Positions 8,260 through 17,305 are shown, counted from the stretch's first letter. The stretch: DNA of 64,000 nt from Streptomyces cyanogenus (GCF_017526105.1 NZ_CP071839.1:2284501-2348500); one strand, 5' to 3'. Translations and numbers: made by a program. Notes: a model not told the origin generated them from the sequence alone.

Positions 8260-9173
8260 CCACCCCGCCCGCCCTGCTCATCGCCGGACACGGCACCCGT
8301 GACGACGCCGGAGCCGAGGCGTTCCGCGACTTCGTCCGGGAGCTGGGGCGCCGCCACCCCGGGCTGCCCGTCGCCGGCGGCTTCATCGAACTGTCCCCGC
8401 CGCCGCTGGGCGAGGCCGTCACCGAGCTGGTCGAGCAGGGCGTACGCCGGTTCGCCGCCGTGCCGCTGATGCTCGTCTCCGCCGGGCACGCCAAGGGTGA
8501 CATCCCGGCCGCGCTGGCCCGGGAGAAGGAACGGCACCCGGGCATCTCGTACACCTACGGCCGCCCGCTGGGCCCGCACCCGGCGCTGCTGAGCGTGCTG
8601 GAGCGGCGGCTGGACGAGGCGCTGGGCGGCACGGACCGCTCGGAGGCGACCGTGCTGCTGGTCGGGCGCGGCTCGACCGACCCCGACGCCAACGCCGAGG
8701 TGTTCAAGGCGGCGCGGCTGCTGTGGGAGGGCCGCGGGTACGCCGGGGTGGAGACGGCGTTCGTGTCGCTGGCGGCGCCGGACGTGCCGAGCGGCCTGGA
8801 CCGGTGCGCCGCGCTGGGCGCGAAGCGGGTCGTGGTGCTGCCGTACTTCCTGTTCACCGGCATCCTGCCGGACCGGGTGCGGCAGCAGACCGAGGACTGG
8901 GCCGCCGCGCACCCGGAGATCGACGTGCGGTCGGCCGACGTCATCGGGCCCGAGCCGGAGCTGCTGGACCTGGTGATGGAACGGTACGAGGAGGCCGTCA
9001 AGGGTGATCTGCGCATGAACTGCGACTCGTGCGTGTACCGGATCGCGCTGCCGGGCTTCGCGGACAAGGTGGGCCTGCCGCAGCAGCCGCACTTCCACCC
9101 GGACGACGACGACCACCATCACGGGCACGGGCACCACCATCACGGGGGGCACTCGCACAGCCATGCGCACTGA
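8256..9173 (+). CDS. cbiX: Sirohydrochlorin chelatase CbiX, long form with Cys and His-rich tail
   Basis: A 305-residue protein with two CbiX-type halves. The N-terminal half has LIAGHGTRDDAG and MLVSAGHAKGDIPAAL. The second half has LVGRGSTDPDANAEV and VVLPYFLFTGILPDRV. The tail carries MNCDSC (about residue 252), matching the MXCXXC motif that in long CbiX proteins binds a [4Fe-4S] cluster, and ends in a Asp/His-rich stretch with about 15 His. The enzyme inserts metal into sirohydrochlorin or related rings. The GTG start at 8256 follows GAGGAG. Confidence 0.88.
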   Translation: MTTPPALLIAGHGTRDDAGAEAFRDFVRELGRRHPGLPVAGGFIELSPPPLGEAVTELVEQGVRRFAAVPLMLVSAGHAKGDIPAALAREKERHPGISYTYGRPLGPHPALLSVLERRLDEALGGTDRSEATVLLVGRGSTDPDANAEVFKAARLLWEGRGYAGVETAFVSLAAPDVPSGLDRCAALGAKRVVVLPYFLFTGILPDRVRQQTEDWAAAHPEIDVRSADVIGPEPELLDLVMERYEEAVKGDLRMNCDSCVYRIALPGFADKVGLPQQPHFHPDDDDHHHGHGHHHHGGHSHSHAH

Positions 9174-10245
9174 AGCGACCGGCGGGTCCGGGCACGATCT
9201 GCGGCATCACGGGGACGCCGAAGTGCGGGACGACGGGGCCGCGTTGGTCGACCTCGCCGTCAACGTCCGCGCGGACACGCCTCCGGCGTGGTTGCGGGAG
9301 GAGATCGCCGGCTCCCTGTCCTCCCTCGCGGCCTATCCGGACGGGCGGGCCGCGCGGGCGGCGGTGGCGGCCCGGCACGGGCTGCCGGTGGAGCGGGTGC
9401 TGCTGACGGCGGGGGCGGCGGAGGCGTTCGTGCTGCTCGCCCGTGCGCTGAAGGTACGCCGCCCGGTCGTCGTGCATCCGCAGTTCACGGAGCCGGAGGC
9501 CGCGCTGCGGGATGCCGGGCACACCGTGGACCGGGTGCTGCTGCGGGAGGCGGACGGGTTCCGGCTGGACCCGGCGGCGGTGCCGGAGGACGCCGACCTG
9601 GTGGTGATCGGCAATCCCACCAATCCGACGTCCGTGCTGCATCCGGCGGAGATGCTCGTCCGGCTCGCCCGGCCAGGGCGGACGCTGGTGGTGGACGAGG
9701 CGTTCATGGACGCGGTGCCGGGTGAGCGGGAGGCGCTGGCCGGGCGGACCGAGGTGCCGGGACTCGTCGTGCTGCGCAGCCTCACCAAGACCTGGGGGCT
9801 GGCCGGCCTGCGCATCGGGTACGTGCTGGCCGCGCCCGAGACCATCGCCGAGCTGGAGCGGGCCCAGCCGCTGTGGCCGGTGTCCACGCCGGCGCTGGCC
9901 GCGGCGCGGGCCTGCGTGGCGCCGCGGGCACTGGCCGAGGCGGGGCACGCGGCGCACCGCATCGCCGGGGACCGGGCGCACCTGGTGGCCGGGCTGGCCG
10001 CGTTCGCCGCTCGCGGAGTGCGGGTGGTGGAGCCGGCGGAGGGGCCGTTCGTGCTGGTCCGTATACCGGATGCGGCCGAGGTACGGCGACGGTTGCGGGC
10101 TCTCGGCTACGCGGTGCGGCGGGGGGACACCTTCCCGGGCCTCGGCGCGGACTGGGTACGCGTGGCCGTGCGGGACCGCTCGACAGCGAACGCCTTCCTG
10201 AAAGCCCTGTCGGCCGCACTGACTCCGCCCGCCCCGCCCGGCTGA
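9163..10245 (+). CDS. cobC: Threonine-phosphate decarboxylase-like aminotransferase (CobC)
   Basis: A 360-residue fold-type I PLP enzyme of the CobC/CobD group, related to histidinol-phosphate aminotransferase. It is expected to supply the aminopropanol arm of cobalamin. The PLP lysine lies in SLTKTWGLAGLRIGY (about residue 209). Other visible signatures are GNPTNPTSVL, VVDEAFMD and the C-terminal WVRVAVRD arginine. The ATG at 9163 lies inside the 3' end of cbiX, an 11-base overlap. It is the last intact gene of the cob run. Confidence 0.85.
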   Translation: MRTEATGGSGHDLRHHGDAEVRDDGAALVDLAVNVRADTPPAWLREEIAGSLSSLAAYPDGRAARAAVAARHGLPVERVLLTAGAAEAFVLLARALKVRRPVVVHPQFTEPEAALRDAGHTVDRVLLREADGFRLDPAAVPEDADLVVIGNPTNPTSVLHPAEMLVRLARPGRTLVVDEAFMDAVPGEREALAGRTEVPGLVVLRSLTKTWGLAGLRIGYVLAAPETIAELERAQPLWPVSTPALAAARACVAPRALAEAGHAAHRIAGDRAHLVAGLAAFAARGVRVVEPAEGPFVLVRIPDAAEVRRRLRALGYAVRRGDTFPGLGADWVRVAVRDRSTANAFLKALSAALTPPAPPG

Positions 10246-10333
10246 GAGACGAAGGCCCCGGCAACCGTCGGATGCAAGACCGAGGCCCCCGGGGGCTTCC
10301 GGCCGAGAGCGGTCGAGGCCGCAGGGGGCTTCC

Positions 10334-10551
10334 CTCGCCTGGCACTTCACCCGGTGGACGGCGAAACCGGTGGCGTTCGTCGGCTACGCCGGCGCGGCCG
10401 GCACGCCGTCCCGCACCTGGAGACTTCACCGCGTGGCAGGACGGCCGGCCGACACCGAGGCCCCGGTTACGCCAAGACCCTGCTGGACCAGCTGTCCCGG
10501 CGGGCGGCCACCCTCCGAGCGGGCCGCGACACCGCTCCCTGTCCGGGGTGA
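10334..10551 (+). pseudogene. Remnant of an NAD(P)H-dependent FMN reductase
   Basis: The stretch 10246-10576 lacks an intact gene. Inside it three frames carry consecutive pieces of an SsuE-like FMN reductase: WHFTRWTAKPVAFVGYAGAA in one frame (from about 10340), a short DFTAWQDG in a second, then AKTLLDQLSRRAATLRAGRD in a third, with a TGA at 10549-10551. In intact relatives these correspond to the W..KPVAFVSYGG strand and the C-terminal LDQL..WA..LR..R helix. The N-terminal FMN-binding half is missing. Frameshifts and a deletion are inferred. 10246-10333 holds nothing recognisable. Confidence 0.55.
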
Positions 10552-10576
10552 GGGCCGGGACGGGGAGCGGCAGGCG

Positions 10577-11485
10577 TCAGTTCCTCCTGCGGCGGGCCAC
10601 CGTCACCGCTCCCCCGCCGACCAGCAGCAGTGCCAGCGCGCCGCCCGCGACGTACGGGGTCGCCGAGCTGCCGCCGGTCTCCGCGAGGCCGGGCTCGGCG
10701 GCGCCGCCCTGGGGGCTGGGGCCGGCGGCCGGGTCGTGGCTCGGCACCGGCTTGCCGGTGGGGGTGGCCATCGGGGACTCGCAGGTGGCCTTGGCCAGGG
10801 TGACCGTGCCCTCGACCTCGGCCACGTTGAGCTTCAGGGGGTTGACGGAGACCTTCAGTTCGAGGGCGGTCGCGGCGGCCGTACGGGTCGTGGTGCGCCG
10901 CTGGGAGAGATCGAGGCGGACCTCGCCGACGCCGGGCACCTTCACCTCCGCCGGACCGCCGGCGGTGAGGGTGACGCGCTTGCCGAGGACGGTGACGGCG
11001 CCGAGGACGTTCGCTGCGGCGGTGGGGGCCTTGCCGGCCTCACAGGTCGCCTTGGCGGTCACCGTGTCGGCCTCGATCAGGGACAGCAGGGGCAGGCCGG
11101 GCAGGTGAAGCCGCGCGTGGGCGACCCGGACCGAGCCCTCGGCCCGCTGCCCGGTCACCGTGGCTCCGGCCTCGGCGACGTCCGCCTGGAAGACGGTGAA
11201 CGGCCTGCCGCCGTTCACGCCGTCGAGCCGGGCGGACAGCGCCGTCCGGTCGGCGTTCTGCGGTGCCCGGACCTCGTTGAGGGAGACCCTGAGCGGGACG
11301 TTCACGGTCTTGTCGAGCAGGGACACGTCGAGCCCGGTGCGCAGGACGACGGCGGTGGCGCGACCGTGGTCGCCGGTCGCGTGCGCGGTGCCCGCGCCCA
11401 GGACCGCGGGCGCCGCGGTGAGGGCGGTGGCCGTCGCGAGCGCGGCGAGACGGCGTGCGGGCATGCGGAAGTTGTTGCGGTTCAA
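10577..11485 (-). CDS. SCO1860-type secreted protein with LAETG sortase motif
   Basis: About 302 residues. An Arg-containing N-terminus and hydrophobic segment (MPARRLAALATATALTAAP, ending near AHA) form a signal peptide. The C-terminus has the sorting signal LAETG, a hydrophobic helix (about 20 residues) and RRRRN, the layout of a class E sortase substrate. The body is a repetitive beta-rich domain with two Cys (KATCEAGK and KATCESP). The TTG at 11485, behind GGGGGG, is preferred; ATG 11464 is possible, and a TTG at 11527 would give an unusual extension. The protein is probably displayed on the wall; its function is unknown. Confidence 0.8.
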   Translation of the reverse strand: MNRNNFRMPARRLAALATATALTAAPAVLGAGTAHATGDHGRATAVVLRTGLDVSLLDKTVNVPLRVSLNEVRAPQNADRTALSARLDGVNGGRPFTVFQADVAEAGATVTGQRAEGSVRVAHARLHLPGLPLLSLIEADTVTAKATCEAGKAPTAAANVLGAVTVLGKRVTLTAGGPAEVKVPGVGEVRLDLSQRRTTTRTAAATALELKVSVNPLKLNVAEVEGTVTLAKATCESPMATPTGKPVPSHDPAAGPSPQGGAAEPGLAETGGSSATPYVAGGALALLLVGGGAVTVARRRRN

Positions 11486-11628
11486 GGCGGTGGGCCCCCC
11501 AGACGGAACAGGCTTGGGACCCGTCAACCTTGTCCCCGGTGTGGGTGAACCGAGAGCGTTCCAGGATTACTTCACCCAAACGTGGATTTCCCGCACGGTC
11601 ATTCGAAACGGCGGCATCACGGGCACGT

Positions 11629-12720
11629 CTACTCGACGACACGCCCGTTCAGCACCACCCGCCGCGGCGCCGCCAGCACCCGCACGTCGGCGCGGGGATC
11701 GGCCTCGTACACCACGAGGTCGGCCGGGGCGCCCTCCTCCAGTCCGGGCCGGCCGAGCCACCTGCGGGCGGCCCAGCTGGTGGCGGCGAGGGCGTCGACC
11801 GGCGGGATGCCGGCGGTGACCAGTTCGGCGACCTCCTCGGCGACCAGGCCGTGGGCGAGCGAGCCGCCGGCGTCCGTGCCGACGAAGACCGGGATGCCGG
11901 CGTCGTAGGCGGCACGGACGGTGTCGTAGCGCCGCTCGTGCAGCCGGCGCATGTGCGCGGACCAGCGCGGGAACCTCTTGTCGCCGCCGTCGGCGAGCCG
12001 GGGGAAGGTGGCGATGTTGACGAGGGTGGGGACGATCGCGACGCCCCGCTCGGCGAACAGCGGGATCAGGTCCTCGGTGAGGCCGGTCGCGTGCTCGATG
12101 CAGTCGATGCCCGCCTCGACCAGGTCGCGCAGGGAGTTCTCGGCGAAGCAGTGCGCGGTGACGCGGGCGCCGAGCCGGTGGGCCTCGGCGATGGCCGCCT
12201 CCACCGCCTCGCGCGGCCAGCAGGGGGCGAGGTCGCCGAGGTCGCGGTCGATCCAGTCGCCGACCAGCTTGACCCAGCCGTCGCCGCGCCGGGCCTCCTG
12301 GCCGACGTAGGCGACGAGGTCGTCCGGCTCGATCTCCCAGGCGTAGTTGCGGATGTAGCGGCGGGTGCGGGCGATGTGCCGGCCGGCCCGGATGATCTTC
12401 GGCAGGTCGTCCCGGTCGTCGATCCAGCGGGTGTCCGAGGGCGAGCCCGCGTCGCGGATCAGCAGGGTGCCCGTCCCGCGGTCGGTGAGCGCCTGCTTCT
12501 CGGCGGTGTCCGCGTCGACCGGGCCCTCGGCGCCCAGGCCCACGTGGCAGTGCGCGTCGACCAGGCCGGGCAGCGCCCAGCCCTCGACCGTGGTGATGTC
12601 GCGGGCGCCGGCGGGGCGGTCGTAGGAGATCCGCCCGCCGACCACCCACAGCTCGTCCCGGACGTCCTCGGGCCCCGCCAGAACCCGGCCCCTCAGGTGC
12701 AGCACCGCGCCATCGCTCAT
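11629..12720 (-). CDS. Amidohydrolase superfamily metal-dependent hydrolase
   Basis: A 363-residue cytoplasmic TIM-barrel hydrolase. Metal ligands are readable: HCH in LVDAHCHVGLG (about residue 56), a lysine that may be carboxylated in GWVKLVGDW, HC in RVTAHCFAEN, H in CIEHATG and D in VGTDAGGS. It is closest in style to the prolidase/imidazolonepropionase-like branch. The substrate cannot be read from sequence. It lies 17 bases downstream of the ABC transporter ATPase on the same strand, so the two are probably co-transcribed. Confidence 0.82.
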   Translation of the reverse strand: MSDGAVLHLRGRVLAGPEDVRDELWVVGGRISYDRPAGARDITTVEGWALPGLVDAHCHVGLGAEGPVDADTAEKQALTDRGTGTLLIRDAGSPSDTRWIDDRDDLPKIIRAGRHIARTRRYIRNYAWEIEPDDLVAYVGQEARRGDGWVKLVGDWIDRDLGDLAPCWPREAVEAAIAEAHRLGARVTAHCFAENSLRDLVEAGIDCIEHATGLTEDLIPLFAERGVAIVPTLVNIATFPRLADGGDKRFPRWSAHMRRLHERRYDTVRAAYDAGIPVFVGTDAGGSLAHGLVAEEVAELVTAGIPPVDALAATSWAARRWLGRPGLEEGAPADLVVYEADPRADVRVLAAPRRVVLNGRVVE

Positions 12721-12737
12721 GCACGCACCTTAACGAG

Positions 12738-13532
12738 CTACGACTCGGACTTCCCCACCTGGTCGGAGGTCTCCTCCTCGACCTCGGCCATCGCCGGGTC
12801 GAGCAGGCGGGACAGGAAGTGCCGGGTGCGCTCGTGCTGCGGGTCGCCGATCACCCGGGCGGGGCTGCCGTCCTCGACGATCACGCCGCCGTCCATGAAG
12901 ACGACCCGGTCGGCGACCTCGCGGGCGAAGGTCATCTCGTGGGTGACGACCATCATCGTCATGCCCTCCTGCGCGAGCCTGCGCATGACGGCGAGGACGT
13001 CACCGACCAGCTCCGGGTCGAGCGCGGAGGTCGGCTCGTCGAAGAGCATCACCTCGGGGCCCATGGCGAGCGCGCGGGCGATGGCGACGCGCTGCTGCTG
13101 GCCGCCGGAGAGGGAGGACGGGTAGGCGTCCGCCTTCTCGGAGAGGCCGACGCGGGCGAGGTTCTCGGCGGCGACGCACGCGGCCGTCGCCTTGTCCCGC
13201 CCGAGGACCCGGCGCTGGGGCAGCGTGAGGTTCTCGGTGACGTTCAGGTGCGGGAAGAGGTTGAACTGCTGGAAGACCATGCCGATACGGCGGCGTACGG
13301 CGTCGATGTCGACATCGGGGTCGGTCACCTCGGTGCCGCCGACGAAGACCTGGCCCTTGGTGGGCTCCTCCAGCAGGTTCACGCAGCGCAGCAGCGTCGA
13401 CTTGCCGGAGCCGGAGGGGCCGATGACGCAGACGACCTCGCCCTGGCCGATCTCCAGGTCGATGCCGCGCAGCACCTCGTTGTCGCCGAAGGACTTGTGC
13501 AGTCCGCGGACCTCGATCTCCGGGCGGCTCAC
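12738..13532 (-). CDS. Polar amino-acid ABC transporter ATPase (GlnQ/GluA type)
   Basis: A 264-residue ATPase with Walker [11 protein letters not shown]-loop [12 protein letters not shown], signature [15 protein letters not shown], Walker [16 protein letters not shown] and switch His VTHEMTF. It couples ATP hydrolysis to amino-acid import. The GTG at 13532 is chosen because it overlaps the permease stop by four bases. A longer frame to 13607 would overlap the permease. It is the last component of the binding protein - permease - ATPase operon. Confidence 0.93.
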   Translation of the reverse strand: MSRPEIEVRGLHKSFGDNEVLRGIDLEIGQGEVVCVIGPSGSGKSTLLRCVNLLEEPTKGQVFVGGTEVTDPDVDIDAVRRRIGMVFQQFNLFPHLNVTENLTLPQRRVLGRDKATAACVAAENLARVGLSEKADAYPSSLSGGQQQRVAIARALAMGPEVMLFDEPTSALDPELVGDVLAVMRRLAQEGMTMMVVTHEMTFAREVADRVVFMDGGVIVEDGSPARVIGDPQHERTRHFLSRLLDPAMAEVEEETSDQVGKSES

Positions 13533-14362
13533 CGGATCGCCTCCTGGGCCTTGGATTCCATACGGCGGACGACGAAGCTGAGCGGGATGGTGACCAGCAG
13601 GTAGCACAGGCCCGCGACCAGGATCGGCGTGGAGTTGGCGGTCGTACTGGCGAGGTCACGGCCGAACTTGGACAGTTCCCGCTCCTCCAGGGTGACGCCG
13701 AGGAAGAGCACCAGCGAGGAGTCCTTGAACAGCAGGACGAGTTCGTTGGTGAGCGGCGGCAGGATGATCCGGAAGGCCTGCGGGACGATGATGGAGACCA
13801 TGGCCTTCGCGGGCGAGAAGCCCAGCGAACGCGCCGCCTCCATCTGTCCCTTGGGCACCGCCTGGATGCCGGCCCGGATGGTCTCCGCCATGTAGGCGGC
13901 CGAGACCAGACCGAGCGCGATGGCGACCTTGCCGTAGGTGCCGCCCGGGATCTCCGTGCCCGGGAAGGCGAGCGGGACGGCCACCCCGACGAAGATGAAG
14001 ATCAGCAGGGCGGGCAGGCCGCGGAAGATCTCGATGTAGACGCCCGCCAGCCAGCGGTACGGGCCGACGGAGGACAGCCGCATCAGCGCGATGACCATGC
14101 CGAGGACGAGGCCGACGACGAAGCCGGACAGCGTGTAGAGCACGGTGTTCTTCAGCGCCAGCGTGATGACGTCCGGGAACATCTGCCGGGCGATGTCGGC
14201 CTGGGCGAACTGGTTCTGCAGCCGGTCCCAGTCCGCCGTGACCGCGAAGGCGATCACGGCGGCGACGAAGACGGCGTACTGCACACCCCGCGAGATGCTG
14301 CGCTTCTGGCGCCGGGTCAGGCCCTTTTTCTTCGGTTGCAGTCGTACGTCCGTCTCGGTCAT
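13529..14362 (-). CDS. Polar amino-acid ABC transporter permease (HisMQ type)
   Basis: A 277-residue inner-membrane permease. After a basic cytoplasmic N-terminus come about five transmembrane helices, with [19 protein letters not shown] marking the start of the BPD domain. The EAA loop, [20 protein letters not shown], contacts the ATPase. A single permease gene implies a homodimer. ATG 14362 overlaps the binding-protein stop (ATGA), and the TGA overlaps the ATPase GTG. Confidence 0.92.
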   Translation of the reverse strand: MTETDVRLQPKKKGLTRRQKRSISRGVQYAVFVAAVIAFAVTADWDRLQNQFAQADIARQMFPDVITLALKNTVLYTLSGFVVGLVLGMVIALMRLSSVGPYRWLAGVYIEIFRGLPALLIFIFVGVAVPLAFPGTEIPGGTYGKVAIALGLVSAAYMAETIRAGIQAVPKGQMEAARSLGFSPAKAMVSIIVPQAFRIILPPLTNELVLLFKDSSLVLFLGVTLEERELSKFGRDLASTTANSTPILVAGLCYLLVTIPLSFVVRRMESKAQEAIR

Positions 14363-15207
14363 GAGGCGGCGGGGGAGGCCGCGGACGGGTTGTACGGGCC
14401 GATCCACTGCTCGTAGATCTTCTTGTAGGTGCCGTCGGCCTTGGCGTCCTTGAGGGCCTTGTTGATGGCGTCGAGCAGCGCCTTGTTGCCCTTCTTGACG
14501 GTGAAGCCGTACTGCTCACCGGTCTTGAGGTTGTCGACGACCTTGAACTTGTCCGCGTTGGCCTTGTCCTTCAGCCAGCCCTGGACGACCGGGTAGTCGA
14601 TGACGACGGCCTGGACCTGGCCGGTGCGCAGGCCGTTGAGGACGGCGTCGGAGGACTCGAAGGAGATCGGGTCGTAGCCCTTGCTCTTGACGTAGTCCTC
14701 GCCGGTGGTCTGGGCCTGGGCGCCGAGCTTCTTGCCCTTGGCCTTGACGTCGGCGAGCGAGTCGATACCGCTGCTCTTGTCGACCAGGACGGCCTGGGTG
14801 GCCTCGAAGTAGGGGTCGGAGAAGTCGACGTTCTTCTTGCGCTCGGCGGTGATGGTCATGCCGGCGGCGGCCAGGTCGCACTCGCCGGAGTTCAGGAAGG
14901 CGCCGGTCTTGAAGTTCTCGAAGGGCGTGTCGAGGATCTGCTGCTTGACGCCGAGGTCCTTGGCGACGAGGTCGATCAGGGAGACGTCGAAGCCCTGCAC
15001 CTTGCCGTTGATCTCCGACTGGAACGGCGGGTAGGGCAGGTGGGTGCAGGTGGTCAGCTGACCGGCCTTGGCGAGGTGGACGCCCTTGACGGTGGTCTTG
15101 CCGCTCCCCGAGTCGCTGGAGGAGCAGCCGGCCGCGACGAGCACGAGTGCGGCGGTCGCGGTGGTGGCGGCCAGGAGGCGGGTCCGGCGCCCTGCGAGCG
15201 TTTTCAT
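14359..15207 (-). CDS. Amino-acid ABC transporter substrate-binding lipoprotein
   Basis: A 282-residue lipoprotein: basic N-region (MKTLAGRRTRLLAA), hydrophobic core and lipobox VAAGC with the lipidated Cys near residue 28. The mature part is an SBP_bac_3 domain (YPPFQSEINGKVQGFDVSLI, GECDLAAAGMTITAERKK, DFSDPYFEATQAVLV). This family binds polar or acidic amino acids. First gene of the transporter operon. The upstream region holds a perfect 6+6 inverted repeat at 15253-15267. Confidence 0.92.
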   Translation of the reverse strand: MKTLAGRRTRLLAATTATAALVLVAAGCSSSDSGSGKTTVKGVHLAKAGQLTTCTHLPYPPFQSEINGKVQGFDVSLIDLVAKDLGVKQQILDTPFENFKTGAFLNSGECDLAAAGMTITAERKKNVDFSDPYFEATQAVLVDKSSGIDSLADVKAKGKKLGAQAQTTGEDYVKSKGYDPISFESSDAVLNGLRTGQVQAVVIDYPVVQGWLKDKANADKFKVVDNLKTGEQYGFTVKKGNKALLDAINKALKDAKADGTYKKIYEQWIGPYNPSAASPAAS

Positions 15208-15252
15208 GGGGGAGATCTCCTGTGGGGGAACTGAGGCTTCTGAAAGGAAGGG

Positions 15253-15267
15253 TTTGAGTCTCTCAAA
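15253..15267. promoter_or_regulatory. Candidate operator: perfect inverted repeat TTTGAG-N3-CTCAAA
   Basis: The 15-base site has two 6-base arms that match perfectly. It lies 46 bases upstream of the ABC binding-protein start and 75 bases upstream of the divergent aminotransferase, in the only AT-richer patch between them. The position suits an operator for a dimeric regulator acting on one or both genes. No regulator is encoded next to it. Confidence 0.5.
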
Positions 15268-15342
15268 TCAAACCGATGGCCACGAGGCCTTTCGACCTAA
15301 GATCGGTGGAGTCGACCCGCCGAGAGCGAAGAGAGCACCGCC

Positions 15343-16443
15343 GTGACCCACCCCTTCCTCGACCTGCCCCCGCTCGGCGCCGAGCGCTTCGCCGCCATCG
15401 AGGACGGGGTGGCCCGGCTGCTGGACACCCGGCAGGACGTGCTGATCACGCAGGGCGAGGCGCTGCTGCCGCTGGAGGGCGCGATCCGCGCGGCGGCCGG
15501 TCCGGGCACCGTGGCCCTGAACGTGATCACCGGCCCGTACGGCCAGACCTTCGGCGACTGGCTGCGCGACGCCGGCGCCACGGTGCACGACCTCTGCGTC
15601 CCCTTCCACACGGCGGTGACCGCCGAGCAGATCCGGGAGGCGTTCGCCGAGCACCCGGAGATCGACTTCGTGTCGCTGGTGCACGCAGAGGCGGCCACCG
15701 GCAACACCAACCCGGTGGCGGAGATCGGCGAGGCGGTACGGGCACAGGGTGCCCTCTTCTACCTGGACGCGGTGGCCTCGGTGGGCGCGGAGCCGGTGCT
15801 GCCGGATGCGTGGGGCGTCGACCTGTGCGTGATCGGCGCGCAGAAGGCGATGGGCGGCCCGGCGGGGGTGTCGGCGATCTCGGTGAGCGAGCGGGCGTGG
15901 GCCCGGATGGCCGCCAACCCGAACGCCCCGCGCCGCTCCTACCTCTCGCTGCTGGACTGGAAGGAGCGCTGGATCGACGGCGGCCGCAAGGCACTGCCGC
16001 ACGCTCCGGCCCAGCTGGAGATGCTGGCCTTGGAGGCGTGCCTGGAGCGGATCGAGTCGGCCGGCCTGCAGACGGTGATGGACCGGCACCGGAGCGCCGC
16101 GCTCGCCGCGCGGGCGGGTGCGGTGGCACTGGGCGGGGGGCTGGAGCCGTACGTGTACCAGGAGCGGGAGGCCGCGCCCGTCGCCACGACCCTGCGGGTG
16201 CCGTCCGGGGTGGTGGCCTCGGATCTGGTGGCCCGCGCCCTGGCGACCGACCCGGCACTGCCACTGGCGGCCGGTGGCGGTGCCCTGGCGAAGGAGATGA
16301 TCCGCGTCAACCACTACGGCCCCGACGCGACGCGGGATGCGGTCCGCGACTCCCTGGCGGCGCTGGGCGCGGCGCTCACCGAGCAGGGCGTGCCGGTGGA
16401 CCCGGCCGCCGCCCGGCGGGCGGTGGAGGACGCATGGCGGTGA
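15343..16443 (+). CDS. Class V aminotransferase-fold PLP enzyme
   Basis: A 366-residue PLP enzyme of the alanine-glyoxylate/serine-pyruvate aminotransferase branch. The PLP lysine is in VIGAQKAMGGPAG (about residue 169), with LDAVASVGAEP ahead of it carrying the cofactor Asp. The GTG start at 15343 follows AGAGAGCACC, a weak site. It is divergent from the amino-acid transporter, so amino-acid catabolism is likely, but the substrate cannot be assigned. Confidence 0.75.
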   Translation: MTHPFLDLPPLGAERFAAIEDGVARLLDTRQDVLITQGEALLPLEGAIRAAAGPGTVALNVITGPYGQTFGDWLRDAGATVHDLCVPFHTAVTAEQIREAFAEHPEIDFVSLVHAEAATGNTNPVAEIGEAVRAQGALFYLDAVASVGAEPVLPDAWGVDLCVIGAQKAMGGPAGVSAISVSERAWARMAANPNAPRRSYLSLLDWKERWIDGGRKALPHAPAQLEMLALEACLERIESAGLQTVMDRHRSAALAARAGAVALGGGLEPYVYQEREAAPVATTLRVPSGVVASDLVARALATDPALPLAAGGGALAKEMIRVNHYGPDATRDAVRDSLAALGAALTEQGVPVDPAAARRAVEDAWR

Positions 16444-16474
16444 ACAGCGACCGGTAGTCAACCGGGAACACACG

Positions 16475-16509
16475 GAAAACGGCTCGCGCACACCGCGCGG
16501 GCCGTTTTC
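16475..16509. terminator. Hairpin terminator after the class V aminotransferase
   Basis: AAAACGGCTCGCGC (16476-16489) pairs with GCGCGGGCCGTTTT (16495-16508), 14 pairs with one T-G wobble and a 5-base loop. The T run is part of the stem, so it could act in both directions. It isolates the aminotransferase from ectABCD. Confidence 0.75.
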
Positions 16510-16773
16510 GCATCTCGAATTCCAATTACTTTCACAAACTCCGCCAATTCTGCGGACCGTAGCTTCCCGTCCTCTTCTGCCCGCTTTTTGCAGAGCTAAA
16601 CCGGGAAGTTTGCTGGCCGGTTTCCGGCGATTTCCTCTCTGTGACACAGTCCACAGCAAGGGTGATTTGTACCAGTTTTCCTGGGGGTATTCCGGACATA
16701 TCGCCGAACCGTTGCGCGATCCCGGCAACCACTCCCGTGCATTTTCGAATTCGCCTCGCTAAATTCGTGCCGC
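16510..16773 (+). promoter_or_regulatory. Upstream region of ectABCD
   Basis: Between the terminator and ectA lie about 260 bases without a gene, markedly less GC-rich than the surroundings. The region contains a short palindrome, CTGTGACACAG, at 16639-16649. No good ribosome site precedes the ATG at 16774 (the sequence is AAATTCGTGCCGC), so initiation may be weak or leaderless. Osmotic or heat control of ect genes is known in Streptomyces, but no specific sigma-factor site is clear here. Confidence 0.4.
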
Positions 16774-17292
16774 ATGACTGCCGCACCAGCAGACCTGCTC
16801 ATCGAACGGCCGGCGCCGACCGACGGAGCCGCGCTCTGGCGTCTCGCCAAGGACTCGAAAACCCTCGATCTGAACTCCTCCTACAGCTACGTGCTGTGGT
16901 GCCGGGACTTCGCCGGCACCTCGGCGGTGGCGCGCGGTGCGGACGGGGAGCCGGTCGGCTTCGTCACCGGATACCTGCGACCGGACCGCCCCCGCACCCT
17001 GCTCGTCTGGCAGGTGGCCGTCGACCCCGGGCACCGGGGCCTCGGCATCGCCGCCAGGCTGCTGGACGGGCTGACCGCCCGGCTCATCGCCGAACGCGGC
17101 ATCACCGAGCTGGAAACCACCATCACGCCCGGCAACACCGCCTCCGAGCGGCTGTTCACCTCGTTCGCCGAGCGGCACGGCGCCGGGGTCACCCGCGAGG
17201 TGCTGTTCCCCGCCGATCTGTTCCCGGACGGCCCGCACGACCCCGAAGTCCTCCACCGCATCGGCCCGCTGACCGACTTCACCGCCCACTGA
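16774..17292 (+). CDS. ectA: L-2,4-diaminobutyrate N-gamma-acetyltransferase
   Basis: A 172-residue GNAT enzyme that acetylates diaminobutyrate, the second step of ectoine synthesis. The acetyl-CoA loop is VDPGHRGLGIAARLL, and the EctA-typical N-terminal LDLNSSYSYVLWCRDF is present. First gene of the ectABCD operon; 13 bases separate it from ectB, which has its own GAGGAG site. Confidence 0.95.
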   Translation: MTAAPADLLIERPAPTDGAALWRLAKDSKTLDLNSSYSYVLWCRDFAGTSAVARGADGEPVGFVTGYLRPDRPRTLLVWQVAVDPGHRGLGIAARLLDGLTARLIAERGITELETTITPGNTASERLFTSFAERHGAGVTREVLFPADLFPDGPHDPEVLHRIGPLTDFTAH

Positions 17293-17305
17293 GGAGCGAT
17301 TCACC

